Origin: Tenodera sinensis
Lineage: Eukaryota; Arthropoda; Insecta; Mantodea; Mantidae
DNA length: 64,000 bases
Reading direction: 5' to 3'
NCBI GenBank assembly: GCA_030765045.1
Contig: CM060967.1
Coordinates: forward strand, 124,596,412-124,660,411
Shown here: one piece after another, positions 47,330 to 59,520 of the stretch
Layout: every line of letters begins with the position of its first letter
Position numbering within the stretch: the first letter of the stretch is position 1
Notes under the pieces: generated by a model
Databases searched by the model: none
What the model saw: the letters and a program-made list of their open reading frames with translations, nothing else
What the model was told of the DNA's origin: nothing
Made by a program: the position numbers and the translations under genes

Positions 47330-49139
47330 ACATTAAGTTATATACATATGTTATATAAGGATCTGATTTTCTCCATAGGACGTTTCGGTTAGTAGGTCTG
47401 GATATCTTCATACTCAACAATTACGAATTACCCTATATCAACTCCTTTTAGGAATACTAGAAAACGTCACCAACTGAGGCATCTTTTTCGCTGTAGATGT
47501 CATCTTCCTTTCCATCGAAGTTGGAGTCATCATCAAATAACTGTTGTCATGCCGACTGTAGGTGCCGCTGAGTCAGATTCAGTTCTTCATATTTTGAGCC
47601 GACCTCTTTTGGTCTGTTATTACTCCATGTAAGTATCCTGCAGAGATACTTTTGTCTGATGTCTCATCCGACTTCTTGTATTTCTTTTTGGGAGTTTTGC
47701 CATGCCATCTCGTCTCTCCAGAAACTTTTCGAAGAAACTATTCCTCTGTTAGTCTTTCAGGATTATTTACTTCTACCTGGGGCAAGTTACCAGTATGCGA
47801 AATATCCCTGCTGTTCGTGATCCTGAAATCAAGTTGTCTTTCTTTTCTGTGTACAAACAATGAGATAAAGAAGTTGGGAAAAGTTATCCTCTGGAGTTTT
47901 TCATTCCATTCTTTCCCCTTCCATTAAAATTCTCAACCATGTTATTTTCATTAAACCGTACAGTTGAGTATTGTAAGAGTTGAGTAAAACGTACAGAGCT
48001 TGGAGGAAGATTAATCTTATATACTTTAGTCATGTGGGAGTTTAAATTGTACCTAAACGACCTTCTTTCCTGGCTACTTCGGGGGGACCCTACTGAGTTT
48101 CAAAACGTTTGCAATTTTTCTTCACTTTGGATAAGATTTGGCAGGTTAGTTATCCTAAAATTAAGGTAACTAAAACGTTGGGAGTAATTTGATTTATAAT
48201 TTCCATTTTATAGGGCATTTTATACAAATTTAATAACATTTTCAAAATGCTCGATGCAAATTAACTTTTTAGATTTAGCATTTAAAATTTTGCTTGTGAA
48301 TTATAACATATGTGAATAATAATTGATATTACTTCTAATAGTTTACACAATTTTTAAAAAAATGTGTATATACCTCAAGCTTAAATTTTTAGAATATTCG
48401 ATTTTTTTAGGTCTGATATCAAATTTATTAGTAATTTTCAAAATATTTCCGAATGGATATCAAATGTAAAAAATACTTCATTTTTCTAAATATGTACAAA
48501 GTTTGAAGGTAATGGAACCAAAATTTGTGTGCTAGGAATATTTTGAATATTCAAAAAATGTAGCAATGAGAAAAAGCTAATTTTATAAAAATTGAAGCTG
48601 AATGCCTACGTCACAACTTCCTAACATCATACATATCTCCTTCCTTGACATTTGTTGTCTTCTGTGCAATAATTTTGGAAAAGTTCCTCTTCTTTCTCGT
48701 AATTCTTTATTTCCCCTTATTCGTAATCACACTTTTAGTTTTCTTCTATCATGCTGATCACTTACGCTGTGGGTGCTCTCACAAAGTTTTATAGCAGACG
48801 TTTCCATTTTTATTTTCTGGCAGGCAAGTCCACCCATAGTGATTTTATCCATAGCATTTGCAATTGATATATTTACTTTTGCTTTGGAAACGAATATTTA
48901 TTTGGGGCACTTGTGTCACATAAAAGAATGCAAATTCTCATTCGGGTTCTGTGTCTGGACCTTTGCATACTTTTCAGGAGTTCACAGTGGGTCCTAACTT
49001 CCGAGTCTAATGATTAGAGACATAGGACTTCCTAAGCATTAAATCTATAATGGAAGAAAGCAAGGTTGAACTGTCATGTGACTATAGACAAGAGTGTCGT
49101 AGATAAGGAAGCTACTTGCAGCCGTTGAGGAGCAGAAAT
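47330..49139. other. Anonymous sequence
   Basis: No gene, repeat or terminal structure is recognised in this 1.8 kb. Part of it (about 48,180-48,600) is strongly AT-rich. Confidence 0.4.
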
Positions 49140-49272
49140 TGCTAACTCCCTTCAACCCCAACCTCATTTTCACCCACTACCCTCAAAACACAAAATCCTG
49201 TCACGAAAATGGTTAAGCCCTGAAAAGGGCGGGTAGGTATGACACACCTCGGGCTGCTTTTAGCCTGCCAAG
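49140..49272 (+). mobile_element. LINE 3'-UTR fragment
   Basis: The plus strand reads ATGGTTAAGCCCTGAAAAGGG, then GACACACCTCGGGCTGC and TTTTAGCCTGCC. This is the same ordered 3' end as the LINE at 44,311-46,165, with about 60 further similar bases upstream. No coding part is attached. Confidence 0.78.
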
Positions 49273-49734
49273 AGGACGGACGGATACCGAACCATTCCTT
49301 TATCATTTGTACAGTCTTTTGGTGTTTGCAGACAGCACTCGGACCGATTTTTACCTGCCTGCAGTTACCCTTCATCTCTTGTTTTGAATGTCTTGTAATG
49401 CAAAAGTTTGAATGCAGATAATTTGGAGTCGACTGCTTAAGAATTCCTATGCCTGTTGGTAAGTGCAGGGTTTATTAAACAACAAACTGCAAGTTTATAT
49501 ATTAAATCAAGATTAAGGTCTTGTATTACCACAGTGAATCAAGTATTGTAGTCATGTTTTATCACATCGAAGGAAACATGCTATAAAATATTATTTCACA
49601 ACTAAACCGGACAAAACTTATAAACATATTGAGTTTTTTATGCACAAGAACGCAGAATTTGGCCACAGCATATCGAAAAATTAAAATCTGTATTTGAATG
49701 AATATGTCGTGTGTAATAAATACACAGTCGTTCT
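49273..49734. other. Anonymous sequence
   Basis: Nothing is recognised. Confidence 0.4.
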
Positions 49735-49945
49735 GGGTGACTCAGTTGACTAGCGCTTGTCTACTGATCCCAAGGTCGTGGGTTCAAACTCGGCCCAGGC
49801 CGATGATTTTTAAGTGTTCCTAAAAGCAAAAGCCCCATGTCAGCTGATTTACAGGCATGTAAAAGAACTCCTGCAGTACGACATTCTACCACACCGGTGG
49901 CGTTGATATGATCCTGGCAACTGAAAGCTTCGTTAATAAATAAAA
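49735..49945 (+). mobile_element. tRNA-derived SINE (family F)
   Basis: The head carries a Pol III A box (TGACTCAGTTGACTAGCG) and a B box (GTGGGTTCAAACTC) about 35 bases apart. The body ends in a TTAATAAATAAAAT tail. The anticodon region does not fold properly, so it is a SINE rather than a tRNA. Confidence 0.8.
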
Positions 49946-50215
49946 TATAGGTAAAAATAAAATATGTGCGTAATACAGTTCCTCAAGTCCAATGTACTGT
50001 GTGTTGCTTTCATGAAAACGTTTTCATTATAAAAGTGTTGATCATATTAACTATAATTTGTAGCTTAGCATTTCAAATGAATATGCTCATTTGCGTTGGC
50101 AATTAAGTATGCTTATCTCCGTCCTATTTGCAAAGGAGATAAACATATGAGTGATGTCCCTCATTGACATCCGCATCACATGACGTCATTGGTATATACT
50201 AGACATCTTTTTATT

Positions 50216-50976
50216 ACTTTCTCTACTACGTATAGTAAGTAGAACTATTGCAATCCACCCAAAAATTCGATGTCTAGATATATGTTCTGGGGCCCCCTGA
50301 ATCCAAAAACAGCATTTGTAGCAAAAGGTCTATGTGTGTGTTTGTGTGTGTGTGCGTGTGCGTCTGGGCAGCATAACTGAAAAACGAAAATTCTGTTAAA
50401 CACCAAAATTGGTATTTAAGTTTAAAATCTTTGAAGGATGCGACATGAAGATTTTGAAGAAAATTCCTCCACCCTAAACTACCCTTTACATGGACAATTT
50501 TTCGAAAATTTTTATTTCCTTAAATGGTTCTAATGATTTTGATTAAAATTCCACATTTTTAAAGTATTTTTATGACAAATGAAATGTGTACTTTGAATTT
50601 TCTGGCTATCACTCATGTAATCCTTTTTATTCTGGATAACTTTTACATAGACCATCTATGTAGACCATCTACAATGTAGATCTTGCTAGAAGACACAATT
50701 TATGTCCAAATACATTTTTTGTAGAGTTAACTATTTCGGAGATATTCCTTGTTATATGTTAGCCGTGTAACGAGAACAAAATTTGAAAGCTTTAAAATAT
50801 TTGAGCGTCACTCAAAGCCTACTGTATTCCCATATTCCCCTTGTAGCTATAAGGAAATAAGCAATAAGATAACTTCTGCAAATGTTTCGCTCAACTAACA
50901 CAAAGATATAGGAATAAGACTTTGTAAGAATGGTAAGTACAAGAGTAGAGAAAGTCATGTGAGTGCAACAAATCAG
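50216..50976 (+). repeat. CTTTCTC-family repeat, copy 17
   Basis: Forward copy from ACTTTCTCTACTACG to GTGCAACAAATCAG with a short internal GT tract (about 50,334-50,360) and several small deletions. It is the last copy seen in the window. Confidence 0.9.
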
Positions 50977-53243
50977 ATTTTTTATCTTACTAGCTAATAG
51001 TGGTATAACAGCAACTTGTTCACTAGTGGAAACTTCTTCTTTTAACAGTTTATCTAAAAATAAAGATAAGATCTTAGTTATAATGTAATTTGTGTAATTC
51101 TGCACTATACATCATGAGGAGAAATTGTTTCTGGTAAGATCTCCAAAATAAGTCTCAAAAGTTGCCACTTACTTTAGTATTTATGGAAAGTAAAGAAGAC
51201 TGTCCCATGAAACCATCTTTTCCTGTACCCATACAGTCTTTTTATGAAGATCCTTTTTCATTCATTTCTAGCTTTTACCACTTTTACCACTCTGCTGATA
51301 TGTTAATGTGATTTCCTCGCATCATTCATTAGGCTGTGCTTAAATATAGTCATTTAAGCAATATGAATAATCATAACCTACCACATAATGCATAATAAAT
51401 GGTAACGAAGTTAAATGTCAGTTGCACCATGTGTTCACGTTTTTTTCGTCTGCTTCTGCGATGTTGACAAACGTAAATATGGGTCACTGCCTGCTCACCA
51501 GTCATGTCCAACTTGCGTTTTAATATCTCACAGTCGTCGCCGATCATATCCTAGAAGTATGGCTTTAAACCATGTCTTGCGTCATATTTTAACAAACAAC
51601 CCAGAGACTTGAGCGACTTCGATCCCTCCAGCTCCACGCTAACGAACCAGTGAATATGTCCTGGCTCTCAATTTCTTAATATGCATTATTTTTTTACTGC
51701 TCCCCGTGATGCAGACGCCCAGCTTTATTCGGTAGACGAGGTGGAGACACGTCTGTCTGTCTGTCTCTCTGGTACCCTAAGCAGGTATCAGTTTGTCCAT
51801 TCTGCCTTATCTGTATACTCCAGAATGGCACCCAACTACCTGCTACGAATTCCTCTTGTTCCCACTTACCAAGTTCTTGAGGTGCGCTAAAGTAGTTTCT
51901 AACAGCTAGATAAACATTTACTACCCAAGGAGAAGCGAAAATCGAGAACGCTATTACCGAGAATGGCATTACCGATTCCCTCAGTCTCGACAATTGTCGG
52001 TAGATATTGCAGTGGTAACAGTGGCGACGGTAGTTCTGTGCCGGTGACCCTGTTTTCAAGTGTACTGAAGAGTCTATGCCTAATGCCTTTGCTGTTTACA
52101 GCTGCCTCCTGGAAGATGTAGGCAGGGACAAGCGACAATGGACGTGAGAAATGTAATACATACCCAATAATTTTTCTCAATTTATTGCTAAATTGGTCTT
52201 CATTATAATTTTGTGGTACATAATCGTTTTAATGTCATAAAAAATCAAGCTTTTCTAAATATTATGATTTGAATTCACGTCACTCTGCAGCAGTATGTTT
52301 CGAAACAAAGCTTGGGTCAACGGCATCTGCCGTCAGTTGCAGAAAATTGATGTTGTGCACTTGGCCCACCGTATGCAATGTGATGTACTATCTTTCACAA
52401 AAGTAAATACCCAACTTTAGCGAGACCTGCGAGAAGGGCCATCTAATTCTCAGGCGTACTTGCATAGATAGTAAGAGAATTAAATTAATCATATGCTTCC
52501 CTTGCTGTTCAGAGGACATGGCAGACACGGGCACAATTTTGAAAGGCAATATTTCAGCAATCCTTCTACATTAACGGGCAAATATTACAAATTCAGCTTC
52601 AGAGCATCTGCAGAAAATGTGTTCTTATTGTTTTTCTATTAAGTTGTGGACTAGAACCAAAAATGATTCCAGTGATGGGTGCTAGGCCTACAGACGTAAG
52701 CTTAATCAGTGGGGCGAAGTTCGTGTGTTCGCTATAGTGGAACTGCCTGAGGCGTATTCGCTCAAATCAACATTGATGGGTTAACATAGTTCGAATCCCA
52801 TTTAAGGTTACCTTTTATTTCCCTTTTTCCTTTATCTTTATTATCGGGAACATCATTATTTATATACCTAACCAGTGCGCAATATGAAACTATACAAACT
52901 AATGGAACATATTTCTGATAAAGCTTCTCGTTTAGATATTTTTATTCTGCATTAATGCTGCAGTACGATTGCAACTTTACAACTGAATGCTTTACAAGAT
53001 ATTAATTGCAGTTGCTGAAAATAAAGCAGTGAACACGCCTGCCTTCACTATCAGTCGTTCCTCCTGAAATTAATATTTCCCTTTAAATATTCGCATTCAA
53101 GAGTATCTGTATAAATTTCGTAGATATTAACATGTTAAAATATACAAGGATTTAATAGTGTAAAATACGGTTTTAATGGTTATAAAATGCATTGTTATAA
53201 GATTTGGATGCCAGTGAATAATGTAATTAATGATACATTAAAC
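50977..53243. other. Anonymous sequence
   Basis: No gene is recognised in about 2.3 kb. A tRNA-like B box (AGTTCGAATCCCA near 52,788) lacks a partner A box. Confidence 0.4.
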
Positions 53244-54131
53244 CACCAGTACTAAACAAGCGAGCACACGCTTGCTTCCACTGCACATGTTATCCCCCTC
53301 TCCAATGACCAAGGCAAGGAGAACCAGACCTGGTAGTAGAGGTGGATGGCGCGGAGTAACGTAATATATGCAGTTGAATGGGAGGACGAATATTTTTGTT
53401 TTCGAGAATAGTATGATAAAGTTAAGTGCTTTATTTGTAAGACTGGTAGTTGCAGATTTATACAACTTCCCTTGCTTACGTTCTGTGTTTACAATAAATG
53501 TTATTCTCCTGAAAAAATACAACCAACTTTTGCAGCAATTGTACGACACATTCTCTTCACAATTTGAAGACCTAAAAATATTTGAAACATCCAATTATTT
53601 TGCACTTTTGAAGTTTCCATGTAGTAAGGCTTCACACGAGCTACAAAATATGAAACTACTTGCATTCCAGAATTCCACGACCGTAAAGTGTTCTGAGAAA
53701 GAATGGTAGAAATTATTTAGGTCTCTCCTACTGTGAGTATCCGAGATTACATTTGCTTGCATCTAGTTTAATGGCAGTCTTTGGCTCCACTTATATCTGG
53801 GAACAAACATTTCAAAAATGAACTACATTAAAAGCAAGTATCGCAGCAAGATAAGTGAAAATCAACTTCCTTATCTTTTCAGACTGTGCACTTCATCTTT
53901 TGCACCAAATTGAAGACCTTCTGAAACGTAAATCGTGCCAAAAAAGTTATCCTCAAAAACATCTTGGGTTAATCAGGAGTAGAATATGAATGTGTACGCC
54001 TTTGAGTTCCTGTACATAAGAATATGCCACCACTGGAACTCAGTAATCATGGATAAATGCGTCATTCTGTCCCAGCGTGTAAAAGGAGGTGATTTTAACC
54101 TCCCCTAACTTGCCTCGATTGAGCACCACTG
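53244..54131 (+). mobile_element. Short hAT element (internally deleted), copy 1
   Basis: An 888-bp element with the exact 8-bp flanking repeat CATTAAAC (53,236-53,243 and 54,132-54,139), the length expected of hAT. The right end inverted is CAGTGGTGCTCAA; the left end is a mutated version (CACCAGTACTAAACAAGCGAG) that aligns with the intact left end of its relative at 63,331 (CAGGGGTGCTCAACAAGTGAG). The interior keeps only the C-terminal part of a transposase gene. Confidence 0.88.
53470..53950 (+). pseudogene. hAT transposase C-terminal (dimerisation) relic
   Basis: The plus strand encodes the end of a hAT transposase of the type found in EPM2AIP1, GTF2IRD2 and ZBED-like proteins. Blocks in order are VILLKKYNQLLQQLYDTFSS, FEDLKIFETSNYF, LQNMKLLAFQNSTTV, then after stops MAVFGSTYIWEQTFQK (the conserved FGSTYxCEQ.FS block, Cys changed to Trp), KSKYRSKISE, and FRLCTSSFAPN. 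The last blocks form the hAT dimerisation domain. The N-terminal zinc finger and catalytic core are absent, deleted before the two copies diverged, since the same remnant recurs at 63,480-64,000. It is non-functional as a transposase. Confidence 0.82.
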
Positions 54132-54871
54132 CATTAAACAGAACAGAATGCAATTGTAGATTACTTCGCGTGAAGCAACCTTTGTATCTAGCAAGGCTGC
54201 CAAGTCTTTGTTTCCAGCCACTACACAATGTTATCAAGTTCCCATTAACTCAACTCAATTTCGAGCAGTGTGCCTTCATCCGATTCTCCATTCCTGATAA
54301 AAAGCTGTATAGAATTAAACACGTTTGTTAAGTTCGTATTTCAGAAAATGAATATGCAAAAGGCGAGGATCGAACTCCCGGCAGTTAGCAGTTCTGAATT
54401 CCACACTCGGCGACTCAACGTTCTCGGCTATTCTTCTCTTGGGCATTCGCGCAGTATCATATGATAATAAGCTTGTTGTCACTAACTTGGCAACTAATTT
54501 CACTGTGAGGCGGAAAGTTCGTAGCACCTTTAGAAATTATTTAAAATTTACTCTTTATTTCTAGGTATTCGTTTACATTTACGTATTTAGAGGAATAAGA
54601 AACGAGAACATTTCTATAATAAGCCCGAGTATCGCAGTGTTCGGTGTGGAATTTCAGGTTCTTTAATTGGTTTAATTAACAACAGACAAATAAAGATAAA
54701 GTTATATAATAGTAATTGTACGTTCCTGTTGATAGAAGTATCGTTAATTGAACATAACATCCAACAGATTCACGCTTATACATGAGGAGGATTGAATACT
54801 GAGTACGTGATGATTTACAGGCAGTGGTGATATAAGACTAAGATGTGATATTATCTTATAGGTATTATAGT
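54132..54871. other. Anonymous AT-rich sequence
   Basis: Nothing is recognised between the two hAT elements. Confidence 0.4.
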
Positions 54872-54879
54872 TCAATAAT

Positions 54880-57086
54880 TAGGGCTCGGAAGTTCATGCC
54901 CTAAAAAACACTGGAATATGTATGCAAATATGCTCTTAAAACTTGAAAATATGCCAAGAAATATGCACTATTTAATTAAAACAAACCCCTTTGCAGTAGA
55001 CAAGACGAGTTAGTATAAATAAAGTTATCTTATTCCTTAGAGGCTGAAGCAGAAGTGGCCCCGCGGTAGTATTAACTGCTAAATTGCAGTTCACAACCGA
55101 CACTTTCCACAAATTTTCAACTGTAAAACATCGTCTCTTGTCTCGCAAAACACTTCTGTAACGTGAAAAACTACGTCACAAGATCTTATCGGGGCATATT
55201 TAAATGATGTGAACTGCTTCACAGAGACAGTCAAGTCTCTTGGTGTGACAGATGGTTTTCTTTCGAGGATGTCTCGAATATCGTACATCTGTTTATAACC
55301 AGAATTTTTTGAAATTACATAATTCACTTTCTCTTTCACTTTTTGTCCTATGCTACCAGGAACCGAACTTAGATCACATATTGTTTTTTCAAGCACAGTA
55401 AGTGATTCATGCAAAGGAAATCCTACAGCTTCCAGTGCCTTTATGACAGTTGGCAAGAAAGAAAAATGGGCATATATGAAACTAAGATCCTCTTTTAACC
55501 CAGTGCCTGACAGAATATTTTGCACAGTTTCTATTGATGAAGCATCTTTCGAGTCCAATGAATTAACAACCTCTTCGACTATTTCTATGTGCTCAGCATA
55601 ATACAAAACTGCATCGATCCATGTTCCCCATCGAGTTAACACTGGTGCAGGAGGAAGTCGGATATTAGATGCTGTTGATTTAAACAACTTAACTCTTTTA
55701 GGAGATTTAACAAAAATTCTCTTTGTACAGGATACAAATCTACCAATGGGAAAGAATCACGTATTGTCTCAAAAATGCGATGAAGAGCGTGTGCCAAACA
55801 AGTTATATGAATTAAGTTAGGAAAAATACCTTTCAGAGTTTGTCCTGATTTTACCATATTAGGACCTGCATCAGTAACAAAAGTAACCGGTCGTATTTGA
55901 TTCCACATGGCCATAGTAATTTCAAAGAGTCCATTACAAACTGGGCCACAGTTACATTGTCAGAGACCGATAATTCGCACACATTAAAACGATAAGGTGT
56001 AGTCTTTTGTTCATTATTTAAAGCACCCACGATTATATTAGCAGATTATATGGCGCTCAGAATCAGGGGTTTCATCAACAGACAGCCACACAAACTGATC
56101 CGCTAATTCATTTTGTATATTTCACAATACGTTATTGTAACAATGTCCTGCATAAGTCTTACGCAGTGTACTTTCTTTAGGCACATGTCGAGTATACTTG
56201 GCAAGAAAGTTTTTAAATGTCGGATTATTGATTTTGAACAAGGGAATAAAGCTAAAAATGCTTGGCACAAGTCATAGGAAAATTCAGTAACCCTACTTTC
56301 TAAACACTCTACTAGCTGTTTATCAACATGTTCTTTGTTTGCGAGTTTTCTGATTAAATTCTCTTTATGTTTTGGTGTGTTTAGTGCTGAACTATTTAAA
56401 ATCTTCTCTCACTCCTACCTTTTTCTCACACGCTCCCCAAAACAGTAGATACCCGATTATCTGCAGATATTAAGTCACTCGAGAACCCTTTTTGTAAATT
56501 AATTAATCTAACACTCGAAGTTGGTTTTATTTTTGGCATTTGAAGAGCTTTTTAACATTTTATACGCCTAATTTAATTTGGTGGGAACCAGTTCACAACA
56601 CTGTTACGTTTGAAGACCACGACACAACCACTGGTGGGCAGGCAAGTGTTGCTATAATCGTGCTGCTCAAAATGTTGACCTGCACTTTATCTTTGTTAAT
56701 ATAAACCTCTCAGATAACGCACTTATTATTCTCTACGCACATACATATAATGAAAGGATGGAAACGGGATTCACTGCAAGACAACATAACTCAGCATTAG
56801 TTATTGCCACCTCGCGAATTGTATCATGTGCAATATTACCAATATGAAAAATATTATCCAGATGGAAAAAGATAATAAAAACCCATAAAAATCATTAAAA
56901 TATGCAATATAGGGGCTATAATATTGAAATAATATGCATTTATAAAAATCAAGAAAATATGCAGTTATACGCACCTTAAAATCATGTCCAAATAACTGAA
57001 AATTCCATAATTCGTGCACATAATGTAAACGCATACATTTTAACCCCTATGAAAAAACATGCAAATGCATGAACTTCCTAGCCCTA
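54880..57086 (-). mobile_element. Complete (but decayed) hAT transposon, 2.2 kb
   Basis: The terminal inverted repeats are TAGGGCTCGGAAGTTCATGC at 54,880 and TAGGGCTAGGAAGTTCATGC (inverted) ending at 57,086, 19 of 20 identical. An exact 8-bp duplication TCAATAAT flanks the element (54,872-54,879 and 57,087-57,094). Subterminal regions carry repeated AAATATGC / ATATGCA motifs at both ends (about 54,915-54,970 and 56,900-56,962), a typical hAT transposase-binding arrangement. It encloses a minus-strand transposase relic. Confidence 0.93.
55091..56539 (-). pseudogene. hAT transposase relic (DUF659-type)
   Basis: The transposase gene of the enclosing hAT element. On the minus strand it probably starts MPKIKPTSS at 56,539. 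It then passes through broken N-terminal blocks (LKTFLPS, SANIIVGALNN), PVTFVTDAGPNMVKSGQTLK (55,880; acidic catalytic region) and FPNLIHITCLAHALHRIFET, a stop, then after 55,690 a 190-codon open stretch with PPAPVLTRWGTWIDAVLYYA, LDSKDASSIETVQ and YAHFSFLPTVIKALE. It ends KICGKCRL at 55,091, before the dimerisation domain. Several frameshifts and stops lie between 55,690 and 56,500, so it is dead. The family match (CLAHALHR ... LTRWGTW) is clear. Confidence 0.85.
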
Positions 57087-57094
57087 TCAATAAT

Positions 57095-58592
57095 ATTAAC
57101 TTAGTAGTCAAACCCTCCAACTCGCGTAGAGTAGATGTCTGTTTTGTAAACTGGAGATTAAAATCGAACCTTGTTTGCAAGGAATCGCTAACTTTATCTT
57201 TCTTTCAGGGTATCAATCGTGTCTCAGTTTATTTAATGAGACATGCATCCTTAGATATGAGTTGTTACTTCGTATAAATTATCAAAACAGAAAATCATTA
57301 GTATTATTATATCTAATGGGAGAGTTAAGGCAAAAAGATTAAGAGTATATATTAGTTTCAAACAAAATGAGAGTGATGAATCATGATCATTACACCAATG
57401 AGATAATTAAGGTCATTTCTGTAGCTGTTAATATTTAGACTGGCCTACACTTTAAGGCTCGTGTTGAATAGAATAAGCAGGTTAAAAAAATTGATTTAAA
57501 CTAACAAAGACGCAAATGTATCGCGAAAATACTTAAAAAACTACATTTTTGGGAAAATGGTATGTGGTAGACAAAAACTAATTACAGATTTGTTATTTTC
57601 AGCCATACCTGTACAAGAAACACATATTTTCATCTAAAGGACATTTTTCATGTTTTTCAGTGTTATTTGTCCGGTAGACAGATTGCTTCCTGGTGTTGTG
57701 AACATAGTAAATAGTACTTTGTGAGACTATATCCATGGCATATGTGTATGATACCGTGAGAATGCTCTGTTAAAATTATTCATAGCATTGGGTATATAGT
57801 AGTAATAAGTATTCAGATATTATATCATGAAAGTGTTATCTTTGTTTTGTTAAGTTAGCTCTGAATGGTATGCACATAGTAGAAATAGATAATGTACTAT
57901 TATAATCATTGTATCATATACTAGTGTTGTTGACCAAACCATGAACATGTAAAAAAGTTTTCTAACGGTGAATAAAAACATACATACGAGTACAGTAGAA
58001 GTTAGCATCTTTGGCGGATTCAAATCTGTTTCAATCAGTGGATAAAACAGGTTTTAGAAGCAATGACTCAAGTACTACTGAGAACTGTTAAAGAAAGCGT
58101 ACAAGGAAGTTTAAAAAAATTACAGAGAAGAACAGAGAGTACGCAAACATGTATAAAACTAGGGCAGGGAAGCTCAAGTAATTCTGATATTTCATGTCTC
58201 TTATTTATTGTGTGATGTGGAACGTGGTTTTTCAAATATAAAATCTCTGTGCATGCTAATACGTTAGTATACATTGTAATATCCACAGATTTATGTATAT
58301 CGATACCTTAATTTACTAATTAGGTAACTTTATAGCAGAATAAGAGCAGGTAAACATACGCTGCCCCCCTCCCTGTTGGTCTACCTGTTTTCAAAGTAGG
58401 ATGTAGGTACTGCCTTCAGCTGTATACCATATATGTTTATAGAACACTGCAAGGTCATTAGCGTTCCACCTCCCCTCGTTACCATCCCTCGCTGCGTTCC
58501 TAACTTGATGGTATAAATTACAACAACCCTTTCTGCCTGGTCAACACATAGCAACCTACTTTTAAACACTGTGACTAGACCATCGCTGCAAC
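57095..58592. other. Anonymous AT-rich sequence
   Basis: No gene or repeat is recognised. Confidence 0.4.
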
Positions 58593-59397
58593 CAGTGATG
58601 CCAACTAGCGTTAACCTAAAGTTAGCAAATCTTAAATTAAAAGTCGCTAAATCAAACTAAATACCATCATTAACTGAAACGTATTTATCAAGGGCATAGC
58701 GTCAATGCGCGGTAGTAATCGCATATCCTAGCTTTGTGGATCATGCTGCTTTAAGTCGCCGTATTCCTTAATGCAAGCTTTTCCCCGGTCCCCGCGGCCC
58801 CTCACCTAAAGGTTCCTTCGCCAGTCGCAAATTCCGGTTTATGCGTCTCTATAACATGTTGATTGAATGCGCTGGCATTTGGTAAAGAGGGCGCGGGAAA
58901 ATTAAACGAGCAAGTTCATATAGAAGAAAGTTCGACATTGAACTTTCTCATATACATGTCTGTAGAGGTAAATACACATTCATATACAGAAAAAATTAAT
59001 GGGTGTGCAGTTGCGAGTATGCGATCGCCCAGGAACCGCCACTGATGCGGCCCCATATTTGTAACAATCTATTTGTATCCAGAACTCCAATTGCACAGGA
59101 AATGTTTTCGCTATTTGTAGCATTTAAGTTATGCCACCGATTTTCCATTTCACTTATTTGAAAAGGAATACAGTTGAAAAGAATTTGTACTGTGTATTAA
59201 TTTTATTTGATATTTATAAGTCCAATTAGATATTTCCCAGCTAGCAAATGTATCAAACAAAAAATTTGAATCCTCTAGAATTGTCTCTAAATATATTCTA
59301 AAATTGTTACAAAAGTCACAAGTTGGTATCTTTGAAATTCTAGATATGATTTAAAAAGACTACAGATCTAGTGACAAGTCGCCAGAGTTGGCAACTG
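58593..59397. mobile_element. Candidate non-autonomous hAT (MITE-like)
   Basis: The left end CAGTGATGCCAACTAGCG and the inverted right end CAGTTGCCAACTCTGGCGAC share the CAGT..TGCCAACT..GCG core seen at ends of some hAT elements. No matching 8-bp duplication was found, and the inside is non-coding, so the call is tentative. Confidence 0.35.
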
Positions 59398-59520
59398 AGC
59401 TCGCCTTGTTCTAGTGGGCAGACAGTACTGTTAGCGAATTCCCACGTCCAGCGGTGTAGCCTATCAAGCTCGGGCATGTAACCCAACAAATATTGTAAAA
59501 TTCATTAAAATGTGGCCCAA

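Noticed and set aside
52690..52810. Possible tRNA-derived SINE (B box AGTTCGAATCCCA)
   Set aside because: No convincing A box at the right distance, no tail and no second copy in the window.
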